Positions 19,229 to 27,758 of a DNA stretch of 64,000 nt are shown here, one piece after another. The translations under genes were made by a program, and so were the position numbers. This DNA is from Thalassobius sp. I31.1. GTDB taxonomy: Bacteria > Pseudomonadota > Alphaproteobacteria > Rhodobacterales > Rhodobacteraceae. The notes under the pieces are model-generated. The model saw nothing but the letters and a program-made list of their open reading frames with translations, was not told where the DNA came from and did no database searches. The stretch lies in NCBI RefSeq assembly GCF_003031585.1, contig NZ_PWAA01000042.1, forward strand, positions 156,174 to 220,173, read 5' to 3'. Each line of letters starts with the position of its first letter. Positions within the stretch are counted from its first letter, which is position 1.

Positions 19229-19686
19229 GTTTCCAACCGGATGAGATTGATTTCGCGATCCTGCGCGCCCTGTCAAAGGATGCCACAATCAGCGCAGGTG
19301 CGCTTGGCCGGCGTCTGGATCTGTCGCAACCCGCCACATGGCGGCGGATCAGGCGGCTGGAACAGGAAGGCATTATCGCCGGGCGGCGTGTGGCACTGGA
19401 TGCAGAGGCGCTGGGGTTTGGGGTAACCGTGTTTCTGGGGATTAAGCTTGCGACCAAAGGGCGGGTCAGTCTGGATGACTTTGAACGTGCGATTGCGGCA
19501 ATCCCCGAAGTGCAGTCCGTGCAGCATGTGTTGGGTCTGTATGACTACCGCGTGCGGGTTGTTGCACGCGATATTGCGGATTTTGAACGGGTCCTGCGCC
19601 GTCGCATGATGAACCTGCCCGGGGTGGGGAATATTGAGGCAAACGTGCTGCTCAGCGAAGAACAACTGCCAGGGCCTTTGCAATAA
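19225..19686 (+). CDS. Lrp/AsnC-family transcriptional regulator, second of a tandem pair
   Basis: The 153-residue protein has an HTH of the form FAILRALSKDATISAGALGRRLDLSQ and a C-terminal RAM domain with EVQSVQHVLGLYDYRVRVVARD. It is clearly paralogous to the upstream regulator but well diverged. The ATG overlaps the previous stop (ATGA), so the two are probably made in fixed proportion and could form mixed oligomers. It is followed by the class V aminotransferase gene after about 105 bases. Confidence 0.88.
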   Translation: MSFQPDEIDFAILRALSKDATISAGALGRRLDLSQPATWRRIRRLEQEGIIAGRRVALDAEALGFGVTVFLGIKLATKGRVSLDDFERAIAAIPEVQSVQHVLGLYDYRVRVVARDIADFERVLRRRMMNLPGVGNIEANVLLSEEQLPGPLQ

Positions 19687-19792
19687 GCCATCGATATTTT
19701 GTGGCATTTCGTGAAAATCTTTTGTGCCATGCGGGGTTCTCAGAAGGGCTGTTTCAGGTCATGACTTGTGAAACATCTGACAGGAGGCTTTG

Positions 19793-20923
19793 ATGCCCGC
19801 ACTTCTTAATGACATTGATCCGGACGGAATGCTGGAATTTTCCGTGGTTTTCACGGATCGCTCGCTGAACCACATGTCCGCAAGCTTTCAGGGCGTTATG
19901 CGTGATATCTCAACCATCCTGAAGGATGTGTATAATGCGGATCACGTGGCGCTTGTGCCTGGTGGCGGCACCTATGCGATGGAAGCGGTGGCGCGTCAGC
20001 TGGCGACGGGCAAAAACGCGATGGTGATCCGCAATGGGTTTTTCAGTTTCCGCTGGAGCCAGATCTTTGAGATGGGCGCGATCCCGGCGGAAGAAACCGT
20101 GATGATGGCACGGCGTCAGGGCAATGGCGTGGATGCGCCTTTTGCGCCTTGTCCGGTGGATGAAGTCGTGGCGAAGATCCGGGAAGAAAAGCCGGATGTT
20201 CTGTTCGCGCCCCATGTGGAAACCGCATCTGGCATGATCCTGCCAAAAGATTATCTGAAGGCGCTATCGGCGGCGATGCATGAACATGGCGGCTTGTTTG
20301 TTCTGGATTGTATCGCGTCGGGCTGTGCCTGGGTTGACATGAAAGACTGCGGCGTTGATGTGTTGATTTCCGCCCCGCAAAAGGGCTGGTCCGCGTCACC
20401 TTCCGCTGGGCTTGTGATGATGAACGACCGGGCCCGCGATGTGGTGAAAGCCACTCAGAGCACAAGCTTCGCTGTGGATCTGGGGAAATGGCTGATGATT
20501 ATGGAAGCCTATGAGAATGGCGGTCATGCCTATCACGCGACCCTGCCGACTGATGCGCTGAAGGCGTTCCGGGATACAATGGTTGAAACCCGCGAATATG
20601 GTTTTGAGAAACTTGAAGCCGCACAATGGGAGCAGGGCACGCGTGTGCGCGAAGCACTTGCGAACCGTGGTATCAAATCTGTTGCAGCTGATGGGTTCGG
20701 CGCACCCGGCGTTGTGGTCAGCTATACTGACAATGCTGACGTGCAGACGGGCAAAGCCTTTGGTGCGCTGGGGATGCAGATTGCCGCCGGTGTGCCGCTG
20801 ATGGTGGAAGAAGGCGCGGACTACAAAAGCTTCCGCCTTGGTCTGTTCGGCCTTGATAAGCTTTATGATGTCGATGCGTCTGTCGCACGGCTTGAAGCGG
20901 CGCTGGATCAGGTGTTCGGCTGA
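19793..20923 (+). CDS. Class V PLP-dependent aminotransferase (alanine--glyoxylate type)
   Basis: A 376-residue protein from the ATG at 19793, preceded by AGGAGG. Fold-type I class V features are visible: the phosphate/ring-binding LVPGGGTYAMEAVARQL, the acidic LDCIASGCAW, and the Schiff-base lysine in SAPQKGWSASPSAGL. The group includes alanine-glyoxylate and serine-pyruvate aminotransferases, and the exact pair of substrates is not decidable here. Its position behind two Lrp-type regulators suggests amino-acid-responsive expression. Confidence 0.85.
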   Translation: MPALLNDIDPDGMLEFSVVFTDRSLNHMSASFQGVMRDISTILKDVYNADHVALVPGGGTYAMEAVARQLATGKNAMVIRNGFFSFRWSQIFEMGAIPAEETVMMARRQGNGVDAPFAPCPVDEVVAKIREEKPDVLFAPHVETASGMILPKDYLKALSAAMHEHGGLFVLDCIASGCAWVDMKDCGVDVLISAPQKGWSASPSAGLVMMNDRARDVVKATQSTSFAVDLGKWLMIMEAYENGGHAYHATLPTDALKAFRDTMVETREYGFEKLEAAQWEQGTRVREALANRGIKSVAADGFGAPGVVVSYTDNADVQTGKAFGALGMQIAAGVPLMVEEGADYKSFRLGLFGLDKLYDVDASVARLEAALDQVFG

Positions 20924-20928
20924 CACAG

Positions 20929-21053
20929 GTGGGGGCCAGCCCCCACACCCCCGGGATATTTATGGAACCAAAATGGCAATTAGCGCTTTCTTAATCCCAT
21001 TTCGGTTCTGCAAGTATCCCGGGGGAGTCCCGCAGGGACGGGGGCTGGCCCCC
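20929..21053. repeat. Extended imperfect palindrome between convergent genes
   Basis: The left side has GTGGGGGC/GCCCCCAC, then CCCCCGGGATAT, then GGAACCAAAATGG. The right side mirrors this with CCATTTCGGTTCT, AGTATCCCGGGGG, a GTCCC/GGGAC hairpin and GGGGGCTGGCCCCC. The whole can fold as a nested hairpin of about 125 bases and ends 1 base before the stop of the ubiH-type gene, so it probably terminates transcription in both directions. A related half-unit lies at 7813-7863. Confidence 0.75.
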
Positions 21054-21054
21054 T

Positions 21055-22239
21055 TTACCTGATCCCCAATCCGGCTTTCATCAGGGTTTTGCGCACAGGC
21101 CCAACGGCGTAAAACGCGTTCAGCATACCCGCACGCATATCCCGCAGGCCCTGTGCACCGGCCATGCTGGCACGGTTGAGCATATCAATCCCGGTCACAC
21201 GCAGGCGTACCTCAGGATGGCGCGCTTTTTCATAGGCGTCGAGCATTGCGCGACTGCCAAGGTCATGTTTGTCTGCGGCTTCCAGCAATACGCGCAGATC
21301 ACCTAGGCTCATGTTCAGGCCTTGGGCCCCGATGGGCGGCACAACATGGGCGGCTTCGGCGATCAGGGCGGTGCGCTCAGACGTCAGGCGTGGGGCGATC
21401 TGGCTGATGATGGGCCAGACCGCACGAGGGCCTTCAACGGTCAGTGTGCCGTTGATTCCGGCGGAACGTTCCGTGGCTGCCGCTGCCAGTTCATCATCTG
21501 ACAAGCCCATACGCGCCACGCAATCCGGCCCGTGATCCATCCAGACGATGGCCGACATATGTTTCCCATTTTGATCCGGCAGGGGCACAAGCGTGAAAGG
21601 CCCGCCTGAGCGATGCACTTCGGTGGAGACATTGCCGTGTGGTTCATCATGGCTGACACAAAAGACCACGGCTTTCTGGCCATATCGGGTGGTTTTGACA
21701 TCAATGCCAACGGCATCGCGGGTGGGGGAGTGACGGCCATCGGCACCGATCAGAAGTTTTGCGGAAATCCGGCTGTCATCAGACAGAGTGACGAGCGCCT
21801 CGCTTTCACGTGTCATGATGCGGGTCGTTGAAGTGCCTGCGCGAAATTCGACATTGGGCAGGTCTTTAAGGCGGGCAAGCGCGACTTTGCGGATTGCCAT
21901 ATTGGTGAAATTCCAGCCAAAGGGGGCGTCCGACAGATCTGCGGCGTCAAAATCCTTCACCACGCGGGGTTCCGGGTTTTCCCCGCCGGCATCAACGATG
22001 CGCATGACCTGAAGAGGTGCTGCAATCGGGCCCAGGCCCTCCCAAAGGCCAGCGGCTTCCAGCAAAGCCTGGGATGGCTGCAGAAAAGCGGTTGTACGCA
22101 GGTCGGGCTTTGACGCCGCATTGTCCGGCATCGGATCGACGCAGATGACAGAATATCCCTTACTGCCAAAGGCAGCGGCGGCGCACATTCCGGCGATCCC
22201 GCCGCCAGAAATGAGAATATCGCAGTGAGTCCGTTCCAT
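21055..22239 (-). CDS. UbiH/UbiF/COQ6-family FAD-dependent hydroxylase
   Basis: The 394-residue flavoprotein has the N-terminal dinucleotide loop ISGGGIAGMCAA, the family motif GADGRHSPTRDAVGI, and a late AHVVPPIGAQGLNMSLGDL segment that contacts FAD. These mark ubiquinone-ring hydroxylases of the UbiH/UbiF/VisC group. It probably adds a hydroxyl group to a ubiquinone precursor at the membrane; which ring position cannot be told. It is transcribed minus, upstream of the palindromic repeat. Confidence 0.9.
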   Translation of the reverse strand: MERTHCDILISGGGIAGMCAAAAFGSKGYSVICVDPMPDNAASKPDLRTTAFLQPSQALLEAAGLWEGLGPIAAPLQVMRIVDAGGENPEPRVVKDFDAADLSDAPFGWNFTNMAIRKVALARLKDLPNVEFRAGTSTTRIMTRESEALVTLSDDSRISAKLLIGADGRHSPTRDAVGIDVKTTRYGQKAVVFCVSHDEPHGNVSTEVHRSGGPFTLVPLPDQNGKHMSAIVWMDHGPDCVARMGLSDDELAAAATERSAGINGTLTVEGPRAVWPIISQIAPRLTSERTALIAEAAHVVPPIGAQGLNMSLGDLRVLLEAADKHDLGSRAMLDAYEKARHPEVRLRVTGIDMLNRASMAGAQGLRDMRAGMLNAFYAVGPVRKTLMKAGLGIR

Positions 22240-22277
22240 GGGCTGACCCTATGCCTGAGCTTGCGCGGGGGAAAGGG

Positions 22278-22940
22278 TTAAGCGGTGAGCTGCGACAGAA
22301 AAGCCGTCAGATCATCGGTGTGGTGATGGATGTGATCCGCCGGTTCATGTTCCGGGGCCACATGCACGCATTGCATCCCCAGCGCATGGGGCACGGCGAG
22401 ATTGCGGGCGTCGTCTTCAAACATCGCACCAATCTTGCCGTCGACCCCATCCAGGCCAAAGACCTTATCAAAGGCCTGGCGTTCGGGTTTTGGGTGAAAA
22501 TCCGCGTGTTCGACCCCGTAGACCGCATCAAAACATTCGCTTAACCCGCGCGCGGCAAGCACATTGCGGGCATAGGGTTCTGATCCGTTGGTATAGACGA
22601 TGCGACGGCCAGGCAGGGCTTTGATGTGGCTGACCAGATCATGATCAATCGTCATATGGTCAAAGGAAATGTCATGCACATCAATGAGGTAGCGTTCAGG
22701 ATCGACATTATGTTCCCGCATCAGACCGGCCAGAGTGGTGCCGTATTTCTCCCAATAATGGCGGCGCAGGTGATCAGCTTCCGCAGCAGAAACCTTCAGT
22801 ATATCCTGGACCCAGGCGCTCATCCGGATCTCGATCTGATCAAACAGGGCCATTTCCGGGGGATACAGCGTGTGATCAAGGTCAAACACCCAATGGCTGA
22901 CATGGCTGAAATCATCGCGAAGGCGGTTGGTATCTGGCAT
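22278..22940 (-). CDS. HAD-superfamily pyrimidine 5'-nucleotidase
   Basis: The 220-residue protein starts at the ATG at 22940, preceded by AGGATAAG; further upstream the frame stays open but has no better site. HAD motif I is VFDLDHTLYP, motif II is in YTNGSEPYA, the motif III lysine is in HPKPERQAF, and motif IV is FEDDARNL. It matches the Sdt1/PhoE-like pyrimidine 5'-nucleotidase group, which hydrolyses UMP/CMP-type nucleotides. The gene is divergent from a GntR regulator. Confidence 0.88.
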   Translation of the reverse strand: MPDTNRLRDDFSHVSHWVFDLDHTLYPPEMALFDQIEIRMSAWVQDILKVSAAEADHLRRHYWEKYGTTLAGLMREHNVDPERYLIDVHDISFDHMTIDHDLVSHIKALPGRRIVYTNGSEPYARNVLAARGLSECFDAVYGVEHADFHPKPERQAFDKVFGLDGVDGKIGAMFEDDARNLAVPHALGMQCVHVAPEHEPADHIHHHTDDLTAFLSQLTA

Positions 22941-23075
22941 AAGTCTTATCCTGTTGCGTGAATTGGGTGTAGCTGGTTCCGCCCTGATGCCGCAATGCTG
23001 TTTTTCCGGCACGCACGGCCCTTGTCCCTGACCCGGCGCGGGGCTAATGTCACGCAGATTGCAATGAGAGAGATC

Positions 23076-23726
23076 ATGACAGACGCACTTAGCCCGAACA
23101 AAGATGCTTATGCCCGGCTTCTGGAAGCAATTGATCACGGAGTTTACCGCCCGGGAGATCGCCTGGTGGAAAGCGAACTTGCCAAACGCTTTGACATGTC
23201 GCGCACACCGATCCGCGAAGCTTTGCAGCGGTTGGAAACGCAGTCTTTGTTGACCCGGGACGGGCGCAGTCTGATTGTGGCCTCATTGGATCATAACCAG
23301 CTGGCGGAACTGTACGTAGTGCGTGCAGAGCTGGAAGGTCTGGCCGCAGGGCTTGCGGCGCGTCAGGCGGCGGATGAAGAAATTCGCGTGTTGCGCCAGA
23401 TGGTTGAAGAAGACCGGGCGCATCTGGGCGATCCCGAAGCCCTGTCACGGGCGAACCGGCGGTTTCACCACCAGATCCATAAAGCGTCGCGCAACCGGTA
23501 TCTGGTGCAGCAGCTGGATCTTGTGCATCGTTCTATGGCGCTTTTGGCGACGACGTCGCTTGCGGCGGAAGGGCGGGATCAGGCGGCTCTGGATGAACAT
23601 GATGCGGTTGTGCGTGCGATTGAAGCGCGGGATCCTGAAACCGCAGCTGCGGCGTTGAAAGCACATATTTCCAAAGCGTTTGAGACCCGCCTGCGCCTGA
23701 ATGCGGAAAGTGAAAGCACGGATTAA
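23076..23726 (+). CDS. GntR-family transcriptional regulator (FCD domain)
   Basis: A 216-residue protein from the ATG at 23076. The winged HTH (about residues 10-75) includes YRPGDRLVESELAKRFDMSRTP and IREALQRLE; the C-terminal all-helical FCD ligand domain follows, with an RVRAELEG-like helix and conserved histidines (FHHQIHKAS, DEHDAVVRAIE) that could bind a metal. The effector and targets are unknown; the divergent nucleotidase gene is one candidate. Its stop overlaps that of the convergent glycosyltransferase gene by 4 bases. Confidence 0.88.
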   Translation: MTDALSPNKDAYARLLEAIDHGVYRPGDRLVESELAKRFDMSRTPIREALQRLETQSLLTRDGRSLIVASLDHNQLAELYVVRAELEGLAAGLAARQAADEEIRVLRQMVEEDRAHLGDPEALSRANRRFHHQIHKASRNRYLVQQLDLVHRSMALLATTSLAAEGRDQAALDEHDAVVRAIEARDPETAAAALKAHISKAFETRLRLNAESESTD

Positions 23727-25687
23727 TCTATGGTATCAGCGGGCTGAAAATGGCCGTGACTGGTTTTGTCCCAGTAGAAAGGGGAAAGGATCAACTCCCA
23801 CAGGCCTTTGTAGGACGCCAGCGCACCCAGCGGGTAATAGAAGTGCAGGGTGGGGACCCAGAGGCTTAGAAAACGGTGTTCTTTTCCGGACACGGCGTAG
23901 ATACCGACGGCGATTGTGATGGCTTCCGTCAGGATGAACAACCCGGCGACAGACAGAAAAATCCAGTTCGGCAGAATAGCATGCAACGGGTGACTGACCC
24001 CCAGTGGAACCAGCCAGAGGGACCAGAGCAGCGGCGCAAGCACAAACTGGCTGAGGGTGCAGAGGAACATGATCTGAAAGCCCAGGAACTTCCAGGCCCC
24101 CAGTTGCTGCCATAACAGCCGGGGCGCGCGCATATGCACAGCCCAGGTGGCGGCAAACCCTTTGATCCAGCGGGAACGCTGTTTGATCCAGGGGATAACC
24201 CGACAGTTTGCTTCTTCATGGGTGACGGTTTCGATGATCTCGGCGCGATAGCCGTAACGGGCCAGGCGTACCCCAAGATCAGCATCCTCTGTCACATTAT
24301 ACGCATCCCACCGTCCAAGTTTTTCAAGCGCTGCACGTCGGAAAAACAGGGTCGTCCCGCCCAGAGGGATCGCAAAGCCAAGGCGCATGATCCCAGGCAG
24401 AACCACACGAAACCAGGTGGCATATTCAATGGTGAAGCAGCGGGATAACCAGTTGGTGCGGGCGTTGTAATAGTCCAAAACCCCTTGCAGACAAACGACT
24501 TCGTGCCCACGTTCGCTGAAGCGTCGAACAATTTTATGAATCTGATCCGGGTCGGGTGCGTCTTCTGCGTCATAGACCCCAATGATGGACCCGCTACAGA
24601 AATCCAGGGCAAAATTCAGGGCCCGTGGTTTGGTGCGCAGCTTGCCGGCGGGTACGACAACCGGGCGCATCCAGCCGGGCAGTTTGGTTTCGGAAATGGC
24701 GTGCAGTGTGACCAGGTCGTCTTCTTCCGCGACCAGGCAAATTTCAAGCAACTCACGCGGATATTCCAGCAGGGAAAGACGCTTGATAAGCTGTTCTGCG
24801 ATTTGGTTTTCACGAAACAGGGGGACAAGAACCGAAACCCTGGGCAGGCGGAGGGGGGGAACCAGGCGGGGTTGGGGCACTTCCTGCTTTGCCTGTTCCC
24901 GGTGGTGTTTTTGTTGGGCAAAGCAGGCGGCGACTTTCATGGTTGTGAAAGCCATCAGCGTCAGGATGGACCAGAAGAAAAGACCAGCCAGAAACACGGT
25001 GGGAAAAAACACAGCCGCCGCCAGAATGCCGATGCCAGGTATCGCAAGTTTCCAGCGGGGCAGGTGGTGCTTGCGGCTTCGGAAGCTTTCGTCTTCTGCA
25101 ACACAGGTTTCGGCCTCTTGCGCCAGGGACAGCTGGTTCTGATCCAGAAGGGCATTTGTCAGGCGTCGTTGCGTACAAAGTGCCATGGAAACGGGCGGGA
25201 ATGTATCTGGCAATGCGGCAGTCGCCCTGGCGAAGTGATCGGGATCGCTGGTCAGAAGGACGATGTTTTGCCCGATCTGCCGCCAGGGCAGGATCCTGTG
25301 TTCAAGACAAAACCGTGTGCCGATCAGGGCAATCAGACGCGGATCTGGCGCATGGATTTCCGGATTGATATGGCAGCAATCCCATCTGCGTTCCTCAGCA
25401 GACAGCAGGTCATCTTCGGAAATCATGCCCCGGGCCAGAAGAATATCGCCCAGAGAACAGTCCTGCCGGGCGTGTATGGTGATCGCTTTCAGAAGATCAC
25501 CCGGGCGCACGCAATTCATATCCCGCAGGATCTGTTCCAGCGGGCTGATCCTTCCGGTGGAAGGCGGGATTTGCACCGGGTTCCCTGTGCGCAGTTCGAC
25601 AACCGGGGCAGATTGCAGCCAGTCCACTTCACCAGATCGCAGGCCGGTATTTCCTGTGTGGGCAAATTTCACAACGCGATTGTTCAT
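23723..25687 (-). CDS. Membrane glycosyltransferase family 2 with N-terminal MshEN-like (c-di-GMP-binding) region
   Basis: The 654-residue protein starts at the ATG at 25687, which follows GGAGAGAA. Residues about 48-102 carry two tandem copies of the pattern L-x2-I-L-x6-7-LL-x-A, the second reading SLGDILLARGMISEDDLLSA; this is the form of MshEN c-di-GMP-binding domains. Two membrane helices (about 214-250) precede a GT2 catalytic domain with DAED (373-376), TEDADLGVRLARYGY and QRSRW, the cellulose-synthase-type signature, then C-terminal membrane helices. It probably polymerises and extrudes an exopolysaccharide under c-di-GMP control; the sugar is unknown. A CtrA-type site lies 42 bases upstream. 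Confidence 0.82.
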   Translation of the reverse strand: MNNRVVKFAHTGNTGLRSGEVDWLQSAPVVELRTGNPVQIPPSTGRISPLEQILRDMNCVRPGDLLKAITIHARQDCSLGDILLARGMISEDDLLSAEERRWDCCHINPEIHAPDPRLIALIGTRFCLEHRILPWRQIGQNIVLLTSDPDHFARATAALPDTFPPVSMALCTQRRLTNALLDQNQLSLAQEAETCVAEDESFRSRKHHLPRWKLAIPGIGILAAAVFFPTVFLAGLFFWSILTLMAFTTMKVAACFAQQKHHREQAKQEVPQPRLVPPLRLPRVSVLVPLFRENQIAEQLIKRLSLLEYPRELLEICLVAEEDDLVTLHAISETKLPGWMRPVVVPAGKLRTKPRALNFALDFCSGSIIGVYDAEDAPDPDQIHKIVRRFSERGHEVVCLQGVLDYYNARTNWLSRCFTIEYATWFRVVLPGIMRLGFAIPLGGTTLFFRRAALEKLGRWDAYNVTEDADLGVRLARYGYRAEIIETVTHEEANCRVIPWIKQRSRWIKGFAATWAVHMRAPRLLWQQLGAWKFLGFQIMFLCTLSQFVLAPLLWSLWLVPLGVSHPLHAILPNWIFLSVAGLFILTEAITIAVGIYAVSGKEHRFLSLWVPTLHFYYPLGALASYKGLWELILSPFYWDKTSHGHFQPADTID

Positions 25688-25728
25688 TTGTGTTCTCTCC
25701 GGGGTGATCCACAGATGAGTCAAACTGG

Positions 25729-25743
25729 TTAAAGATAAGTTAA
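25729..25743 (-). promoter_or_regulatory. CtrA-type binding motif TTAA-N7-TTAA
   Basis: The sequence TTAAAGATAAGTTAA matches the full CtrA consensus of two TTAA half-sites separated by 7 bases. It lies 42 bases upstream of the glycosyltransferase start, in the promoter zone. CtrA is the cell-cycle and motility/GTA response regulator of alphaproteobacteria; binding here is predicted, not shown. Confidence 0.5.
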
Positions 25744-25815
25744 TATGGTTATTTTTAGCTTTATTCAGAACATATCCACGGGTTTATCCACAGATTTGGC
25801 AGGGATATGTGAATA

Positions 25816-25850
25816 AAAAAGCCAGCGAAGAAGCTTCGCTGGCTTTAAAA
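25816..25850. terminator. Bidirectional Rho-independent terminator of carA
   Basis: AAAGCCAGCGAA pairs with TTCGCTGGCTTT around GAAGC, with T-runs on both strands. It follows carA read on the minus strand. Confidence 0.85.
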
Positions 25851-25871
25851 AAAATCGGAAGATACTGGCGC

Positions 25872-27035
25872 TTAAGCGCGGGCGTCCATCGCTTCTGCGA
25901 AGCGTTCAAACAGATACATGGAATCCATCGGGCCGGGGCTTGCTTCCGGGTGGTATTGCACCGAATAAACCGGACGATCTGCCATGCGAATACCGCAGTT
26001 GGTTGCGTCAAACAGGGACACATGGGTTTGCACCACACCTTCGGGCAGGCTGTCCGCATCCACAGCAAAACCGTGGTTCATAGAGGTGATTTCCACCTTG
26101 CCGGTGTCCAGATCTTTCACCGGGTGGTTTGCACCGTGGTGGCCGTGGTTCATCTTGATGGTTTTACCACCAAGCGCCAGCGCCAGCATCTGGTGACCAA
26201 GGCAAATCCCGAAGACAGGCAGATCAGTTGTGTTCAGGATCTCTTTGATCATCGGAACCGCATATTCACCGGTTGCTGCAGGATCGCCAGGACCGTTGGA
26301 CAGGAAAACGCCATCGGGGTTATGGGCCAGAACGTCTTCTGCAGTGGAATTTGCAGGCAGAACGGTCACATCACAACCAGCAGAGGCCAGGCAACGCAGA
26401 ATGTTGCGCTTTGCACCGTAGTCCAGCGCAACCACCTTATGCTTTGGCGCTTCCTGGCGGGTGTAACCTTCAGGCCAGGCCCAGCGTTGTTCGTCCCACT
26501 TATAGCTTTGCGCGCAGGTCACGTCTTTCGCGAGGTCCAGACCTTCAAGGCCGGAGAACGCTTTGGCCTTTGCAACAAGGGCGTCGGTGTCAAAGTTGCC
26601 ATCCGGATCATGGGCCAGGGCCGCATGCGGGGCACCGGCATGGCGGATCGCACGTGTCAGACGGCGGGTGTCGATGCCACCCACGCCAATACGACCACGG
26701 GTTTTCAGCCAATCTGTCAACTCAGCCTCGGCGCGCCAGTTGGACGACGCCGTTGGATCCCACTTCACGACCATACCAGCCGCAACGGGATCAGCCGTTT
26801 CATCATCTTCCGCAGTCACACCGGTGTTGCCGACATGGGGGAAGGTGAATGTGACGATCTGGCCCGCGTAGGACGGATCTGTCATGATTTCCTGGTAACC
26901 GGTCATCGCGGTGTTAAAGCAAAGCTCTGCCACGCAATCCCCGGTGGCGCCAAAGCCACGTCCAAAGAACAAAGTGCCATCAGCAAGGGCAAGGCAGGCG
27001 GTTGCATTTTCGGGAATATTGTTTCCGGTGGACAT
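25872..27035 (-). CDS. carA: Carbamoyl-phosphate synthase, small (glutaminase) subunit
   Basis: The 387-residue protein has the N-terminal CPSase small-chain domain (GYQEIMTDPSYAGQIV) and a C-terminal class I amidotransferase domain with the nucleophile in GICLGHQML and the His/Glu pair in YHPEASPGP. It supplies ammonia from glutamine for carbamoyl phosphate in arginine and pyrimidine synthesis. carB is not in the window. The gene is divergent from yqeY. Confidence 0.96.
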   Translation of the reverse strand: MSTGNNIPENATACLALADGTLFFGRGFGATGDCVAELCFNTAMTGYQEIMTDPSYAGQIVTFTFPHVGNTGVTAEDDETADPVAAGMVVKWDPTASSNWRAEAELTDWLKTRGRIGVGGIDTRRLTRAIRHAGAPHAALAHDPDGNFDTDALVAKAKAFSGLEGLDLAKDVTCAQSYKWDEQRWAWPEGYTRQEAPKHKVVALDYGAKRNILRCLASAGCDVTVLPANSTAEDVLAHNPDGVFLSNGPGDPAATGEYAVPMIKEILNTTDLPVFGICLGHQMLALALGGKTIKMNHGHHGANHPVKDLDTGKVEITSMNHGFAVDADSLPEGVVQTHVSLFDATNCGIRMADRPVYSVQYHPEASPGPMDSMYLFERFAEAMDARA

Positions 27036-27242
27036 GGGGCGACTCTCCAGCTCAAACTCGCCGGAACCTAGGGGGAGGGCGTATTTTGGTCAAGGGCTGT
27101 GCGGGGAGAATATCAGCATTTTTTGACATGTATCAGTGTACCGGGTGTGAAATATGTTACCCGGTTGTAACGCCGCGTGAGACCAGATAGGGTCCGGGTT
27201 CGAAATTTGCACGCAGCGTGCCCCCGGGATGAGGACAGGAAT

Positions 27243-27695
27243 ATGCGTAACCAGCTCAACGCCGCTTTGAAAGAGGCGATGAAAAACAAAGAAGCAGCGC
27301 GTCTGTCGACCCTGCGTCTGATCAATGCCGCGATCAAAGATCGCGAGATCTCTCTGCGCGGGCAGGGCGGTGATGAAAGCATCGGCGATTCAGAAATTCT
27401 CGCCATTCTTGGTAAGATGGTGAAGCAGCGTCAGGAAAGCGCGCGCGCCTATGAAGAAGGCGGGCGGATTGAGCTGGCTGAGAAAGAGCGCGCGGAAATC
27501 ATCGTAATCGAAGATTTCCTGCCGCAGCAGCTTTCTGAAGAAGAAGCCAGCGCCGCAGTTGAAGCCGCGATTGCCGAGGTCGGTGCAGAATCCATCCGTG
27601 ATATGGGTAAAGTCATGGGCATCCTGAAGGGCAAATACACCGGCCAGATGGATTTCGGTGCTGTTGGTCCGATGGTTAAAGATAAACTGGGCTGA
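27243..27695 (+). CDS. yqeY: GatB/YqeY-domain protein
   Basis: The 150-residue protein begins MRNQLNAALKEAMKNKEAAR and continues TLRLINAAIKDREI, the standard YqeY opening; the YqeY-type tail ends MGKVMGILKGKYTGQMD. It resembles the tail domain of GatB and may interact with tRNA or an aminoacylation enzyme; the role is unsettled. The ATG at 27243 follows GAGGACAGGA. A TTGACA element at 27123-27128 is a possible -35 box for this gene, but no convincing -10 follows. Confidence 0.9.
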   Translation: MRNQLNAALKEAMKNKEAARLSTLRLINAAIKDREISLRGQGGDESIGDSEILAILGKMVKQRQESARAYEEGGRIELAEKERAEIIVIEDFLPQQLSEEEASAAVEAAIAEVGAESIRDMGKVMGILKGKYTGQMDFGAVGPMVKDKLG

Positions 27696-27715
27696 CGCTT
27701 CAAGCTGGACAGATT

Positions 27716-27747
27716 TAAAAAACCGCCTGAACCCAGGCGGTTTTTTT
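27716..27747. terminator. Bidirectional terminator between yqeY and the MBL-fold gene
   Basis: CCGCCTG pairs with CAGGCGG, extended by A6/T7 tracts on either side, so both strands show a stem followed by a U-run. Confidence 0.88.
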
Positions 27748-27758
27748 GTAGATACAGA

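Noticed and set aside
24485..25732. 415-codon open frame opposite the glycosyltransferase gene
   Set aside because: The minus-strand protein has domain motifs and a ribosome-binding site; the plus-strand frame has neither.
25809..27071. 420-codon open frame on the plus strand opposite carA
   Set aside because: carA is unambiguous on the minus strand, and the antisense translation is rich in His/Arg/Gln without motifs.
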